Assembly (NCBI GenBank): GCA_963759175.1 | Contig: CAVWXP010000015.1 | Span: 372,001 to 436,000 of the forward strand | Direction of reading: 5' to 3' | Source of the DNA: SZUA-442 sp963759175 | GTDB taxonomy: Bacteria > Actinomycetota > Acidimicrobiia > Spongiisociales > UBA5794 | Length of the DNA: 64,000 bases | Shown: positions 23,290 through 31,974 of the stretch, piece after piece | Numbering within the stretch: the stretch's first letter is position 1 | How the letters are laid out: every line of letters starts with the position of its first letter | Notes under the pieces: model-generated | What the model saw: only the letters and a program-made list of their open reading frames with translations | Database searches by the model: none | Told to the model about the DNA's origin: nothing | Made by a program: the position numbers and the translations under genes

Positions 23290-25806
23290 TCAGCGCCCCA
23301 GTCCGACGTCGACGATACCGCGATCGATGGCGACGATTCCAGCAGACGCGACCGTGCGGTACGCGGGGAAGCCGTCGCGTACCTGACGCAAGAGGTCGAG
23401 GACCTGGCGTGTCGCACGAACGAAGTCCCCGGCTCGGACATCGTCGGTGTCGAACAACTCGTCGAGGTCGAGGCCGCGCGCCCAGCCGTGGACGACGTCG
23501 ACGAGACCGAGATCCGGCGGTCGCGTAGGATCGAGGCCGTGGCGTTGCTCGACGAGCGCCATCCGTTCACCGATCTCGCCGATGGTCGACAACGGCTCGG
23601 CTGCGAATGCCGCTCGTGGGGCCTCGGGAGCATCGCCACCACGGGTCTCGTACGTGAAGACCGAGACGATGGCGGCGAACTCGGCGGCGTCGAGACCGTC
23701 GAGGACACCGGACCGCAGCGTCTCGGACAGCACGAGGTCGAGCTCGTTGTAGAGGCGGCGAAGGGCGATGCCCGGCGGTTCGAGCTTCCACCCCGTCGTG
23801 TATCCCATCTCGTCCAATACGGCGTGGAGCTTGTCGAAATCGGTGACGACGTCGTGCCTCGTCATGCGGGCGAGGCGCCGCTCGAGGCGCCGCACGTCCC
23901 GCTCGGCGCGTGCGGCTCGCTCGGCCCACTCGATATGGGTGTCGAGATCGGGACACGCCAGGACACCGGAGTCCGATTCGTCCCCCGCAAGCGGGATCGC
24001 ATCGCGTAGCGGCACGAATGATTCGAGCAGGAGGCCGGCTTCCCTGCGGTAGGTGGCGTCGGAGGCCCGAACAGGTGACGGCAGGTTGATGTGGCCGAGG
24101 ACCATGGTCGAGCGCGGCAGGTCGCGGGAGCGAATCCGTTCGCGATGGCCCGTCGGATCGGTCAGGTCGACGCGCGGACTCGAGCCTCCAAGGGATCTTC
24201 CCAGGACCAGCCTCGTGTGCCCACCGAACTCGACCACCGTGCCTGGCTCGACCAGGTCGAGACGCGGTTTGACACGACGCGGCGTACCCGCCTCGATGAC
24301 GGCCCAGATGTCGCCTCGGCTACAGCTGGCCGCAGCGAGGAACGTCTCGGCGTCGGACCGTCGGAGTTCGAGGTTCTCCTCGAGCTGTCGGTGGCGGTGC
24401 TGTTCGGAGAAGTTTGCGAACGATGCCGCAAGGAGCTCGTGGGCGCGCGATTCGTCATACCTCGCGATGAGGTTGACGGTCATGTTGTAGGTGGCGGCGA
24501 AGGATGAGCGCAGCGGCGTCGAACCCGCCGCCGCGATGCCGGAGACCCGTTCGAACGGCACATACGAACTGTGGAGGACCACGGCCGTGCCCTCGACGTC
24601 GATTCCCCTCCTCCCCGCTCGACCCGTCAGCTGCGTATAGTCGCTCGCTGCGAGGAGTTCGTGGGTCTCGCCGTTGAACTTGCTGAGCGACTCGAGGACG
24701 ACGGTCCGTGCCGGCATGTTGATACCGAGTGCGAGGGTCTCGGTGGCGGCGACGACCTTGACCAGACCCCGCAGGAACAGCTCTTCCACTGTCTCCTTGT
24801 ATGCGGGGACGAGGCCGGCATGGTGCGCTCCGACTCCCTGTTCGAGGATCGCGGACCATCGCTCGAAGCCGAGGACGGTGAGGTCCTCGTCCGAGAGGTG
24901 TTCGGTGTGTCGGCGCACCACCTCGCGGATCGTGCTGCGGTCGTCAGCAGTGGTGAGCCCCAGGTGGGAGCTCGCGAGCTGTTCGGCCGTTGCGTCGCAT
25001 CCCTTCCGTGAGAACACGAAGTAGATGGCCGGCAGCAGTCCTTCATCGCGCAAACGATCGACCACCTCGAGACGCCGTGGTGTGACGAACCTCGCCCGAC
25101 GACCCTTCGACCGTCCGAGTTGTCTCGTGACAGCCGGGTTCGGCCGGCCGCCCTTGGCGAAAATCGGCAGCATCACCGGAGGGCCGGAGTCGTGCCGGTC
25201 GTTCCACATGTACATGGACGTGAGCGGAACGGGTCGGTGTGATTCGACGATCAGATCGGTGTGCCCGCGCCGCGCCCGGATCCACTCCGTGAACTCCTCG
25301 GGATTGGCGATCGTCGCCGACAGGCACACCACCGGGATGGCGGTGTCGAGGTGGATGATGATCTCCTCCCACACCGAGCCCCGATGGCGGTCGGCGAGGT
25401 AGTGGACCTCGTCGAGGATCACGACGGCGATGTCGTGGAGTCCGAAGGAACCCTCGTAGATCATGTTCCGGAGCACCTCGGTCGTCATGACCACGATCGG
25501 GGCGTCTCCGTTGATGACGTTGTCTCCCGTCAGGAGGCCGACGTCATCGGGTCCGTGCACCGCGACCAGGTCCCGATACTTCTGGTTCGACAGGGCCTTG
25601 ATGGGCGTCGTGTAGAAGGCCCGGCTGTCCGATCCCCGGGCAATGGCGATGGCGCCGTCCGCCACGAGCGTCTTGCCTGCGCCGGTCGGTGCCGTGACGA
25701 CGACGTTGCGTCCGGCGTCACATGATGCGAGCGCGTCGAGTTGGAAGGCGTCGGCTCGGAACGGAAGGGCTGACACGAAGCGGTCGAGGGCGCCGTCACC
25801 CGCCAT
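23290..25806 (-). CDS. helY: HelY/Ski2-like DEVH-box RNA helicase
   Basis: An 838-residue superfamily 2 helicase. The N-terminal RecA core has Walker A APTGAGKTLVADGAI, TTPIKALSNQKYRD, the DEVH box VILDEVHYLADR, and SATIANPEEF; the second core has VVAATETLALGINMPARTVV and QLTGRAGRRGID. A winged-helix and a C-terminal ratchet-like helical domain follow. The M. tuberculosis homologue (Rv2092c) lies beside pafC, as this one nearly does. The role in RNA turnover is inferred from Ski2/Mtr4. ATG at 25806. Here tatA and tatC, which separate helY and pafC in mycobacteria, are absent. Confidence 0.93.
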   Translation of the reverse strand: MAGDGALDRFVSALPFRADAFQLDALASCDAGRNVVVTAPTGAGKTLVADGAIAIARGSDSRAFYTTPIKALSNQKYRDLVAVHGPDDVGLLTGDNVINGDAPIVVMTTEVLRNMIYEGSFGLHDIAVVILDEVHYLADRHRGSVWEEIIIHLDTAIPVVCLSATIANPEEFTEWIRARRGHTDLIVESHRPVPLTSMYMWNDRHDSGPPVMLPIFAKGGRPNPAVTRQLGRSKGRRARFVTPRRLEVVDRLRDEGLLPAIYFVFSRKGCDATAEQLASSHLGLTTADDRSTIREVVRRHTEHLSDEDLTVLGFERWSAILEQGVGAHHAGLVPAYKETVEELFLRGLVKVVAATETLALGINMPARTVVLESLSKFNGETHELLAASDYTQLTGRAGRRGIDVEGTAVVLHSSYVPFERVSGIAAAGSTPLRSSFAATYNMTVNLIARYDESRAHELLAASFANFSEQHRHRQLEENLELRRSDAETFLAAASCSRGDIWAVIEAGTPRRVKPRLDLVEPGTVVEFGGHTRLVLGRSLGGSSPRVDLTDPTGHRERIRSRDLPRSTMVLGHINLPSPVRASDATYRREAGLLLESFVPLRDAIPLAGDESDSGVLACPDLDTHIEWAERAARAERDVRRLERRLARMTRHDVVTDFDKLHAVLDEMGYTTGWKLEPPGIALRRLYNELDLVLSETLRSGVLDGLDAAEFAAIVSVFTYETRGGDAPEAPRAAFAAEPLSTIGEIGERMALVEQRHGLDPTRPPDLGLVDVVHGWARGLDLDELFDTDDVRAGDFVRATRQVLDLLRQVRDGFPAYRTVASAGIVAIDRGIVDVGLGR

Positions 25807-25982
25807 GGGGGTACCTCGGGCGAGTTCGGTTCGTCTCGCGGATGGGCACGTTGCTCCTTGCGCGGCGGGATGGTCAGCCGCCGAACCCTACCGCGGAGCG
25901 CGTGGACCCCGGCGGTGGATCGACGCGGAGATGCCGCCGATTCCTCGGCGGCATCCGCGGCCCCTCACCCGTTGTCAGGAAC

Positions 25983-26282
25983 TCATCCGCCGGATGCGAC
26001 CAACCTTCCGAACCAGTCGTCTGATTCGAGCATGGCCACGAAGGCGCCGATCTCGGTCTCGGTGATCGGAGCGGTGCCGATGGAGATCTCGTAGGAGACG
26101 CCGGTGGCGAGGAGGACGCTCACGACTCGCTGGGAAGCAGGGCGGCGTTGGATTCGGAGGCACGTCGGGCACGTGAAGCGGTAGGTGCCCTCGTCGCCGG
26201 ATCCGATGAGTTCGAGCGCAATGTCGGAGGTCGTGAGTTCGACGTCTCCACAGACCTCGCAAGTGGTGCGTATCGTTGTCAT
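25983..26282 (-). CDS. zinc-ribbon protein, 99 aa
   Basis: A CxxC pair at the N-terminus (IRTTCEVCGDVELTTSDIAL) and a second about 40 residues later (YRFTCPTCLRIQRR) form a probable zinc ribbon. The rest, VVSVLLATGVSYEISIGTAP then ITETEIGAFV, looks like a small alpha/beta tail. No named family is recognised. ATG at 26282 (MTTIRTTCEVC) is preferred over one 12 codons upstream. It lies between helY and pafC, 78 bp downstream of pafC on the same strand, in the place occupied by tatAC in mycobacteria. Confidence 0.75.
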   Translation of the reverse strand: MTTIRTTCEVCGDVELTTSDIALELIGSGDEGTYRFTCPTCLRIQRRPASQRVVSVLLATGVSYEISIGTAPITETEIGAFVAMLESDDWFGRLVASGG

Positions 26283-26361
26283 CGGGGTATCTCTCCGTGA
26301 GCCGGTATCCCCATTCACATCGGCACATCGGTGGGTGGATAAAGGACTATTCCACCAGTAG

Positions 26362-27300
26362 TCATTCCTCCCGGAGGTATCTGGTCACGATCCGCGATCG
26401 GAGGTCCTCCATCGATTCGACGACCTCCTCGCCTTCGATCTCGGAGGCTTCGTCGCCGAGCTGGAGCAACAATCGAGCAGCGACGAGTGGGTCCGCAACT
26501 GCCATGTGCACGCGAAGCCGCCCATCGTCGGTGGCCCGGACGTCGACGGGGTAGTACTCGGCCACCCACGCCGCATCGTCCCCTACCGTGAACGAGACCC
26601 TGGCATCGGACTCGGAGGGCTGGTACACGACGGGTCCGGTGTGCTCGACATCCTCTGGTTCATAGTCCTCGTCGAGGACCTCGATGGATGCGATGCGGTC
26701 CACCCGGAACACCCGCTCGTCGTCCGCCCTGCGACAGTGGCCGGTCAGGTACCAGTTACCGAGGCTGAACGACACGGTGGACCCCTCCACGTCACGGACG
26801 GTGCGGGCGTTCGAGGCAAGGCCGAGGTAGTCGATCCTCACGACCTTGCCGGTCTCGATCGCCCGGCGCAAGGTGACGACCTCCGCCGGTGTCGGCACAT
26901 CGAAGGCGACGCTGGAGGCCGCATCGTGCCCGATCACGTCCATGAGCTTGTCAACGGCGGTCGCGAGTGCTGGAGGCGCCTGATCGGATTCGAGCAGTGT
27001 CATGCCTGCAGCAAGGAGCCCGAGGGCCTCGGGTGCCGTGAGTCTGATCGGGCGGGCGAAGTAGTCGGCGGCATCGACGTAGACCTCGTCGTCGTCGATG
27101 TCGACATCGATGAGGTCACCGGGTCCGTAGCCTGGCAGCCCGGTCACGAACACCAGATGGAGGTCCTTGACGAGATCGGACTTGGTTCCGTAGCCGAAAC
27201 GTTCGGCCACCTCGTCGATGTCCGCTCCCGGGTTGTCGATCACGTATGGCAGCACGGACAGGATGCGGGAGAGCCGCCGTGCGGTCTTGTCACTCGCCAT
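26362..27300 (-). CDS. pafC: WYL-domain transcriptional regulator PafC
   Basis: 312 residues. An N-terminal winged helix (RRLSRILSVLPYVIDNPGAD...VAERFGYGTKSDLVKDLHLV) is followed by a WYL domain (VVRIDYLGLASNARTVRDVE, WYLTGHCRRADDERVFRVDR) and a WCX tail. With PafB it forms the heterodimeric activator of the LexA-independent DNA damage response in mycobacteria. It overlaps pafB by 11 bp (ATG at 27300 inside the pafB end), as expected for subunits. The first 23 upstream codons are not conserved. The WYL pocket residue pattern is intact apart from normal variation. Confidence 0.92.
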   Translation of the reverse strand: MASDKTARRLSRILSVLPYVIDNPGADIDEVAERFGYGTKSDLVKDLHLVFVTGLPGYGPGDLIDVDIDDDEVYVDAADYFARPIRLTAPEALGLLAAGMTLLESDQAPPALATAVDKLMDVIGHDAASSVAFDVPTPAEVVTLRRAIETGKVVRIDYLGLASNARTVRDVEGSTVSFSLGNWYLTGHCRRADDERVFRVDRIASIEVLDEDYEPEDVEHTGPVVYQPSESDARVSFTVGDDAAWVAEYYPVDVRATDDGRLRVHMAVADPLVAARLLLQLGDEASEIEGEEVVESMEDLRSRIVTRYLREE

Positions 27301-28327
27301 CGGACACCTCGACGAACTCGAGGAACGACGTACGCAGCGCCTCGGGGCCCTCGATGACGGCGAGGTCATCGAATCCCAGGATCCAGCTGATCATGGATCG
27401 GGTGGCCCCCAGGGGGAGCTCGACGAGCGTGGTGGTGTCATCGGTGTCGATGATCGTCGCGTGGGGACTGCGACGGAGTGCGATCTCTGCGACCCGGTTG
27501 TCGAAGCGCACCCGTGCGCGTTGACCATCGTCGTCGGGAGCGAGATCCGATACCGCCTCCTCCAGCACGAATCCCTTCGGCCGTACGTAGGCTTGCGGCG
27601 TGTCGCGGACCTTCGTCCCGTGCATCCGATCGAGGCGGAAGGCCTTGACGGTCGACGCATCGCCAGCCTCGGGTCCGACGAGGTACCAATGCCCGAAGCG
27701 GTGGACCAACCCATAGGGCTCGACGAGACGATCCCTCGTTCGATAGGCAAAGGTGACCCTCCTGCGATCGGACACGGCCTCGAAGAGCTCCCCGAGGGTC
27801 GCGAGATCGTTGCCGAGATCGGCCAGGACGGGCCCGTTGCCCCGTGATCGAATGGCGCCGCCCAGTTTGAACACGGCATCGAGCTCGGTCTTCTGGCCCC
27901 CGAATCGGACGGCCTCGGCCGCCAGCAGCAGTGCCGCACGCTCCTCGTCGGTGAGGCCCGGATCCTCGAGGGTGTAGCGATCGGACGGCACCACGTATCC
28001 GAGCTCCACCTCCCACACGTCCGTGTACGTGGTCTCGAGGGGAACGCCCAGGTTCCGGAGCAGGTCCTTGTCCCGTTCGAACGTGCGCCGGAAGGCCTCG
28101 TCGCTGGGTTGGTCGTATCCCTTCACGGTGTGGCGGATCTCGTCCGCGGTGACGGGACGTCCCACCGTCAGGAGGAACGCAAGGAGGTTCAGGATGCGCT
28201 CGATGACCTTCTGCACGACGTCAGCGTACGGGAGCGGTGGGCCTTGGGATAGGTTCTCGCGGAGCATCTGTCCGGCAGCGTCGGTCTCCTGGCGCGCATC
28301 CAACGCCGTGATCGCGAACGACTCCAT
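27290..28327 (-). CDS. pafB: WYL-domain transcriptional regulator PafB
   Basis: A winged helix (VIERILNLLAFLLTVGRPVT then ADEIRHTVKGYD and FRRTFERDKDLLRNLGVPLE) precedes the WYL domain (VTFAYRTRDRLVEPYGLVHR, GHWYLVGPEA, FRLDRM) and a WCX tail. It is the partner of PafC. ATG at 28327 is 16 bp after the lipoprotein stop and gives 345 aa, but it adds about 37 residues before the usual PafB start; GTG at 28216 (VQKVIERILNLL) is an alternative that fits the family better yet has no ribosome binding site. The start is therefore uncertain. Confidence 0.9.
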   Translation of the reverse strand: MESFAITALDARQETDAAGQMLRENLSQGPPLPYADVVQKVIERILNLLAFLLTVGRPVTADEIRHTVKGYDQPSDEAFRRTFERDKDLLRNLGVPLETTYTDVWEVELGYVVPSDRYTLEDPGLTDEERAALLLAAEAVRFGGQKTELDAVFKLGGAIRSRGNGPVLADLGNDLATLGELFEAVSDRRRVTFAYRTRDRLVEPYGLVHRFGHWYLVGPEAGDASTVKAFRLDRMHGTKVRDTPQAYVRPKGFVLEEAVSDLAPDDDGQRARVRFDNRVAEIALRRSPHATIIDTDDTTTLVELPLGATRSMISWILGFDDLAVIEGPEALRTSFLEFVEVSDGE

Positions 28328-28342
28328 GGGGTGCCAGGGCCC

Positions 28343-28822
28343 TCAGGGGAGCCGGGTCCATACCTGGACGGTGCCCGTCGTCGGGAACGTCAGCTCCAAC
28401 ATCGCCCCGTCGGGGGTTGGCGAGATGATCCCGGTCACGAACGATGCGAGGCCGGTGTCGGCTTCACGGACGAGATCACGGATCCGGAAGCGCCCTTCGG
28501 AGACCGCGGTGATGTTTCCCCATTTGACGTCACCGACCTGGAATCGATACGGATTCCTCGGGACCGAGACGATCGTTCCCTCGGTCACGGGATCGTCGAC
28601 CTCGACCACCATGCCCTGGAGCACCGAGAAGTCTCCTCCGGTCCGTTCCCAGATACCCGCGAGGTTGAACTCGCCGGGTGCCGTCGTCGTGGTCGATGTC
28701 GTGGTGGAACTCGACGTGTCCGCACTGTCGGTCGAGCTGCAACCCACGACGGCAGCGAACGCGACCACGCCGACGATGAACTTCACGAGCGAGGAACGGT
28801 GCATGGTCTGACGGTCTCGCAT
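28343..28822 (-). CDS. predicted lipoprotein between pafA and pafB
   Basis: A type II signal peptide (VKFIVGVVAFAAVVGC, lipobox VVGC with Cys at residue 28) is followed by a Ser/Thr-rich linker and a globular domain of about 110 residues with FNLAGIWERTGGDFSVLQGM and a late AMLELTFPTTGTVQVWTRL. The domain looks all-beta. I do not recognise a family. The start may be ATG 28822 or ATG 28804; both keep the signal. It is embedded in the Pup-proteasome gene string, 16 bp before pafB, and this is a place where mycobacteria have no such gene. The function is unknown; export to the outer face of the membrane is inferred. Confidence 0.75.
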   Translation of the reverse strand: MRDRQTMHRSSLVKFIVGVVAFAAVVGCSSTDSADTSSSTTTSTTTTAPGEFNLAGIWERTGGDFSVLQGMVVEVDDPVTEGTIVSVPRNPYRFQVGDVKWGNITAVSEGRFRIRDLVREADTGLASFVTGIISPTPDGAMLELTFPTTGTVQVWTRLP

Positions 28823-28920
28823 GGCCACCAGCATACGCGAAGTGGTCCGTGGAGCAACGATGGTCGAGGACACGGGGTGGCGGTGCCCCGTCTGTGAACG
28901 GATGGCCGGGCCTCGCCGCT

Positions 28921-30279
28921 TCAGAGGGTCGCGATCAACCGGTCGACGCGCTCGTCGTATGCCTTGAACGGGTCCTTGCACAACACCGTTCGCTGGGCCT
29001 GGTCGTTGAGCTTGAGGTGGACCCAGTCGACCGTGAAATCCCGCCGCTTCTCCTTGGCCGCCCGGATGAACTCGCCACGCAGGCGGGCCCTCGTGGTGGC
29101 AGGCGGGGTCGTCATGGCATTCGTGACCGCCTGGTCGGTGACCAGCGTATCGATCAGCCCTGACCGCACCAGCGTGTAGAACAGTCCCCGATCCCGGTTC
29201 ACATCGTGGTAGTTGAGGTCGATCAGCGAGAGCTTGGCGCTCGAGAGCGGCAGGCTGTGGCGGATCTTGTATCGCTCGATGAGGTGGTACTTCGCGACCC
29301 AGTCGACCTCGCGATGGAGGGTCAGTGGGTCCTTCTCGAGTCCGGTGAGCAGGTGCTCCCACATCGCGACCGCACGTTCGACCTCGGGTGAGAACGATGC
29401 GGTTCGCATGTACCGCATGACGCGTTCGAGGTATTCCCATTGGATGTCGAGGGCGCTCAGCTCGCGCCCGTTCGCAAGCCGGATCTTGCGCCTACAGGTC
29501 ATGTCGTGGCTGATCTCGCGTATGGCCCTGATGGGGTTCTCGAGCGTGAGGTCCCGGAAGACCACCTCGTCCTCGAGCATCTGGAGGAGCGCGACCATCG
29601 AGCCGATCTTGACGTAGGTCATGTACTCCGACATGTTCGAATCGCCGGCGATCACGTGCAGTCTGCGGTATCGCTCGGCGTCCGCATGGGGCTCGTCGCG
29701 GGTGTTGATGATGGGTCGGCTGCGTGTCGTGGCCGACGAGCTCCCCTCCCAGATGTGTTCGGCGCGTTGGGCGAGCGAGTACACGGTGCCCCGCGATGTC
29801 TGCAACAGCTTGCCCGCTCCAGCCCATATCTGCCTGGTGACGAGGAAGGGGATGAGGGTGTCGATCATCCGCTGGAAGTCGGTTGCGCGAGAGATCAGGT
29901 AGTTCTCATGGCACCCGTACGAGTTGCCTGCCGAGTCCGTGTTGTTGCGGTAGAGGTAGATCTGACCGCGTATGCCCTCCTCCGCGAGGCGTTGTTCGGC
30001 GGATTCGACGAGACCCTCGAGGATGCGCTCACCCGCACGGTCGTGGGCGACGACGTCGAGGATGCTGTCGCACTCGGGCGTTGCGTACTCGGGGTGGCTA
30101 CCGACATCGAGGTAGAGACGAGCGCCGTTCTCGAGGAAGACATTCGAGGATCGGCCCCACGACACGACCCGACGGAAGAGGTATCTGGCGACCTCGTCGG
30201 GGGACAAACGGCGTTGCCCGCGTAGGACACACGTGACGCCGTACTCGTTCTCGATGCCGAAGATCCGTCGTTGCACCAT
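28921..30279 (-). CDS. pafA: Pup--protein ligase PafA
   Basis: Joins the C-terminal Glu of Pup to substrate lysines using ATP. The 452-residue protein opens RRIFGIENEYGVTCVLRGQR, with the catalytic GIENEYG motif, then ENGARLYLDVGSHPEYATPE and NNTDSAGNSYGCHENYL, both shared with Dop, and a C-terminal domain ending AYDERVDRLIATL. Unlike the Dop in this window, it lacks the long insertion after GIENEYG (the Dop loop), which distinguishes ligase from deamidase. ATG at 30279 or GTG one codon later. It lies 38 bp downstream of prcA on the same strand. Confidence 0.96.
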   Translation of the reverse strand: MVQRRIFGIENEYGVTCVLRGQRRLSPDEVARYLFRRVVSWGRSSNVFLENGARLYLDVGSHPEYATPECDSILDVVAHDRAGERILEGLVESAEQRLAEEGIRGQIYLYRNNTDSAGNSYGCHENYLISRATDFQRMIDTLIPFLVTRQIWAGAGKLLQTSRGTVYSLAQRAEHIWEGSSSATTRSRPIINTRDEPHADAERYRRLHVIAGDSNMSEYMTYVKIGSMVALLQMLEDEVVFRDLTLENPIRAIREISHDMTCRRKIRLANGRELSALDIQWEYLERVMRYMRTASFSPEVERAVAMWEHLLTGLEKDPLTLHREVDWVAKYHLIERYKIRHSLPLSSAKLSLIDLNYHDVNRDRGLFYTLVRSGLIDTLVTDQAVTNAMTTPPATTRARLRGEFIRAAKEKRRDFTVDWVHLKLNDQAQRTVLCKDPFKAYDERVDRLIATL

Positions 30280-30317
30280 CGCAGCGTACCGTCAGCGGCC
30301 GTCTCCGCCGGCGATCC

Positions 30318-30998
30318 TCAGGAACGGGCCGCAGCCACCTCGTCTGCCGTCAGGCGGGTGAACGCCCTCCGGGTTGCGGTTCGGTCGAGGAACGCGGTCT
30401 CCCACGCACGAGGCGGAATCTCGCGCTCGGTCGCCTGTTCGATGGCTGAGCACGCGGTGCGGATCGCCTCCTCGAGCGTCATGGCGGGGTCTGCGGCATC
30501 CTCGAGGACTCGGGTGATCTCCTCCTCCTCGGCGCCGAGTACGGCGAGGCCGTTGGCGTCGCGGAGCGTTCCATCGAACTGGATCCGGAACAGCTTGTCT
30601 CCGTCGAGGTCCGCTCCGACCTCGGCCACGACGATGTCGACCTCGTAGGGCTTCACCTCGTGGGAGAAGACCTGTCCGAGGGTCTGGCTGTAGGCGTTCG
30701 CCAGACCCTTGCCGGTGACATCGGCGCGTGCATAGCTGAATCCCTTGAGATCGGCGTAGCGGACACCGGCGACACGAAGGGTCTCGAACTCGTTGAATCG
30801 TCCGACACCTGCGAAGGCGATCCGATCGTAGATCTCACCGATCTTGCGCAGGGAGGGAGATCCGTTCTCCCCGACGAGGAGGATGCCGGACGCGATCTGG
30901 ACGACGACGATCGGCCGTCCACGTCCGATGCCCTTCCGAGCGAAATCGGCCCGATCCTTGACGAGCTGCTCCGGCGGTACGTAGAACGGCATCGTCAT
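30318..30998 (-). CDS. prcA: proteasome alpha subunit
   Basis: Forms the outer rings of the 20S core and docks the ARC ATPase. The 226-residue product starts TMPFYVPPEQLVKDRADFAR then KGIGRGRPIVVVQIASGILL, as in actinobacterial alpha subunits, and shows SLRKIGEIYDRIAFAGVGRF and VKPYEVDIVVAEVG. It is slightly shorter at the C-terminus than the mycobacterial protein. The ATG overlaps the prcB TGA as ATGA with GGGAGG upstream, so the two subunits are coupled. Confidence 0.96.
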   Translation of the reverse strand: MTMPFYVPPEQLVKDRADFARKGIGRGRPIVVVQIASGILLVGENGSPSLRKIGEIYDRIAFAGVGRFNEFETLRVAGVRYADLKGFSYARADVTGKGLANAYSQTLGQVFSHEVKPYEVDIVVAEVGADLDGDKLFRIQFDGTLRDANGLAVLGAEEEEITRVLEDAADPAMTLEEAIRTACSAIEQATEREIPPRAWETAFLDRTATRRAFTRLTADEVAAARS

Positions 30999-31792
30999 GG
31001 GCGCCTCCCGAGGACGACATCGACGATCGGTGCGAGGTCGTCGTCCGTCAGCTCGACGATGCCGCTGCTCGTGACGGTGAGGACGTTGGGGTAGATCCCA
31101 CGCTTGGGGTCGGGACCCCCGGTTGCGGCGTCCTCCTCGGCAGCGGCGACCAGCGCCTCGACGGCCAGCGAGACGGCCTCGTCGCTGGTGAGGTCGTCGC
31201 GCCAACGACCCTTGAGGAAGCTCCTGGCCTCGAGGCCGCCGGAACCGGTCGTCGCGTAGTGCAGCTCATCGTATTGGCCACCGACGACATCGAAGCTGAA
31301 GAGACGCCCGGAGCTCCGGTGCATGTCGTAGCCACAGAAGAGGGGGATGACGACGAGCCCCTGGAACGCAAGGGCGAGGTTTCCGCGGACCATGCGGGCG
31401 AGGAAGTTCGCCTTGCCCTCGAGTGACAGGCGGGTTCCCTCGATCTTCTCATAGTGCTCGAGCTCGGTCTGGAACAGCTTGATGAGCTCAACGGCCATTC
31501 CTGCCGTCCCCGAGATCGCAACGGCCGAGTACTCGTCCGCCGGATACACCTTCCTCACGCGCCGGTGAGCGATGAGGTTGCCAGCGGTAGCGCGACGGTC
31601 ACCCGCCATGACCACGCCGTCGCCCCACGTCAGGGCGAGGACGGTGGTGGCTTCCGGAAGGTCGAATCGGTCCGCCGTACCGGGCTCCCAATGCGGCGTC
31701 GCTCCGCGATGGTCGAGCATCGACACGAACGACGCCTCGAGAAGTGGCTCACCGAGCCGGAGAGGCCCGATCCCGTGGTGTGCGTCGGTCAC
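30995..31792 (-). CDS. prcB: proteasome beta subunit, Ala at propeptide cleavage site
   Basis: The catalytic subunit. A propeptide of about 48 residues precedes TTVLALTWGDGVVMAGDRRA, where Thr49 should become the N-terminal nucleophile; Asp and Lys partners (MAGDRRAT, RRVRKVY) and the later SGTAG and TTGSGG segments are present. The residue before Thr49 is Ala (EA|TTV), whereas mycobacterial and most beta subunits have Gly there for autocatalytic cleavage. The codons are GAA GCC ACC ACC, so this is not a misread frame. The GTG start overlaps the pup stop (GTGA at 31789-31792). Total 265 aa. Confidence 0.96.
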   Translation of the reverse strand: MTDAHHGIGPLRLGEPLLEASFVSMLDHRGATPHWEPGTADRFDLPEATTVLALTWGDGVVMAGDRRATAGNLIAHRRVRKVYPADEYSAVAISGTAGMAVELIKLFQTELEHYEKIEGTRLSLEGKANFLARMVRGNLALAFQGLVVIPLFCGYDMHRSSGRLFSFDVVGGQYDELHYATTGSGGLEARSFLKGRWRDDLTSDEAVSLAVEALVAAAEEDAATGGPDPKRGIYPNVLTVTSSGIVELTDDDLAPIVDVVLGRRP

Positions 31793-31974
31793 TGGCCGCC
31801 CTTCTGGACGTAGTTCTTCACGAACTCCTCGGCGTTCTCCTCGAGCACCGAGTCGATCTCGTCGAGGAGATCGTCGATCTTGCCCGCGACATCCTCTCCC
31901 CTGTTCGTCGGCGCATCGCGGACCTCGTCCACAGGCTGATCGTCGTAGTCCTGCCCGCGTTCTCTTTCAGTCAT
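31789..31974 (-). CDS. pup: prokaryotic ubiquitin-like protein Pup (Gln form)
   Basis: A 61-residue intrinsically disordered, acidic tag. The C-terminal half (IDDLLDEIDSVLEENAEEFV then KNYVQKGGQ) matches Pup, including the helix that binds the ARC coiled coil. It ends GGQ, so Dop must deamidate it to GGE before ligation. The ATG at 31974 lies within the last codons of dop (8-bp overlap), and the stop overlaps prcB, giving the typical dop-pup-prcB-prcA order. Confidence 0.97.
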   Translation of the reverse strand: MTERERGQDYDDQPVDEVRDAPTNRGEDVAGKIDDLLDEIDSVLEENAEEFVKNYVQKGGQ

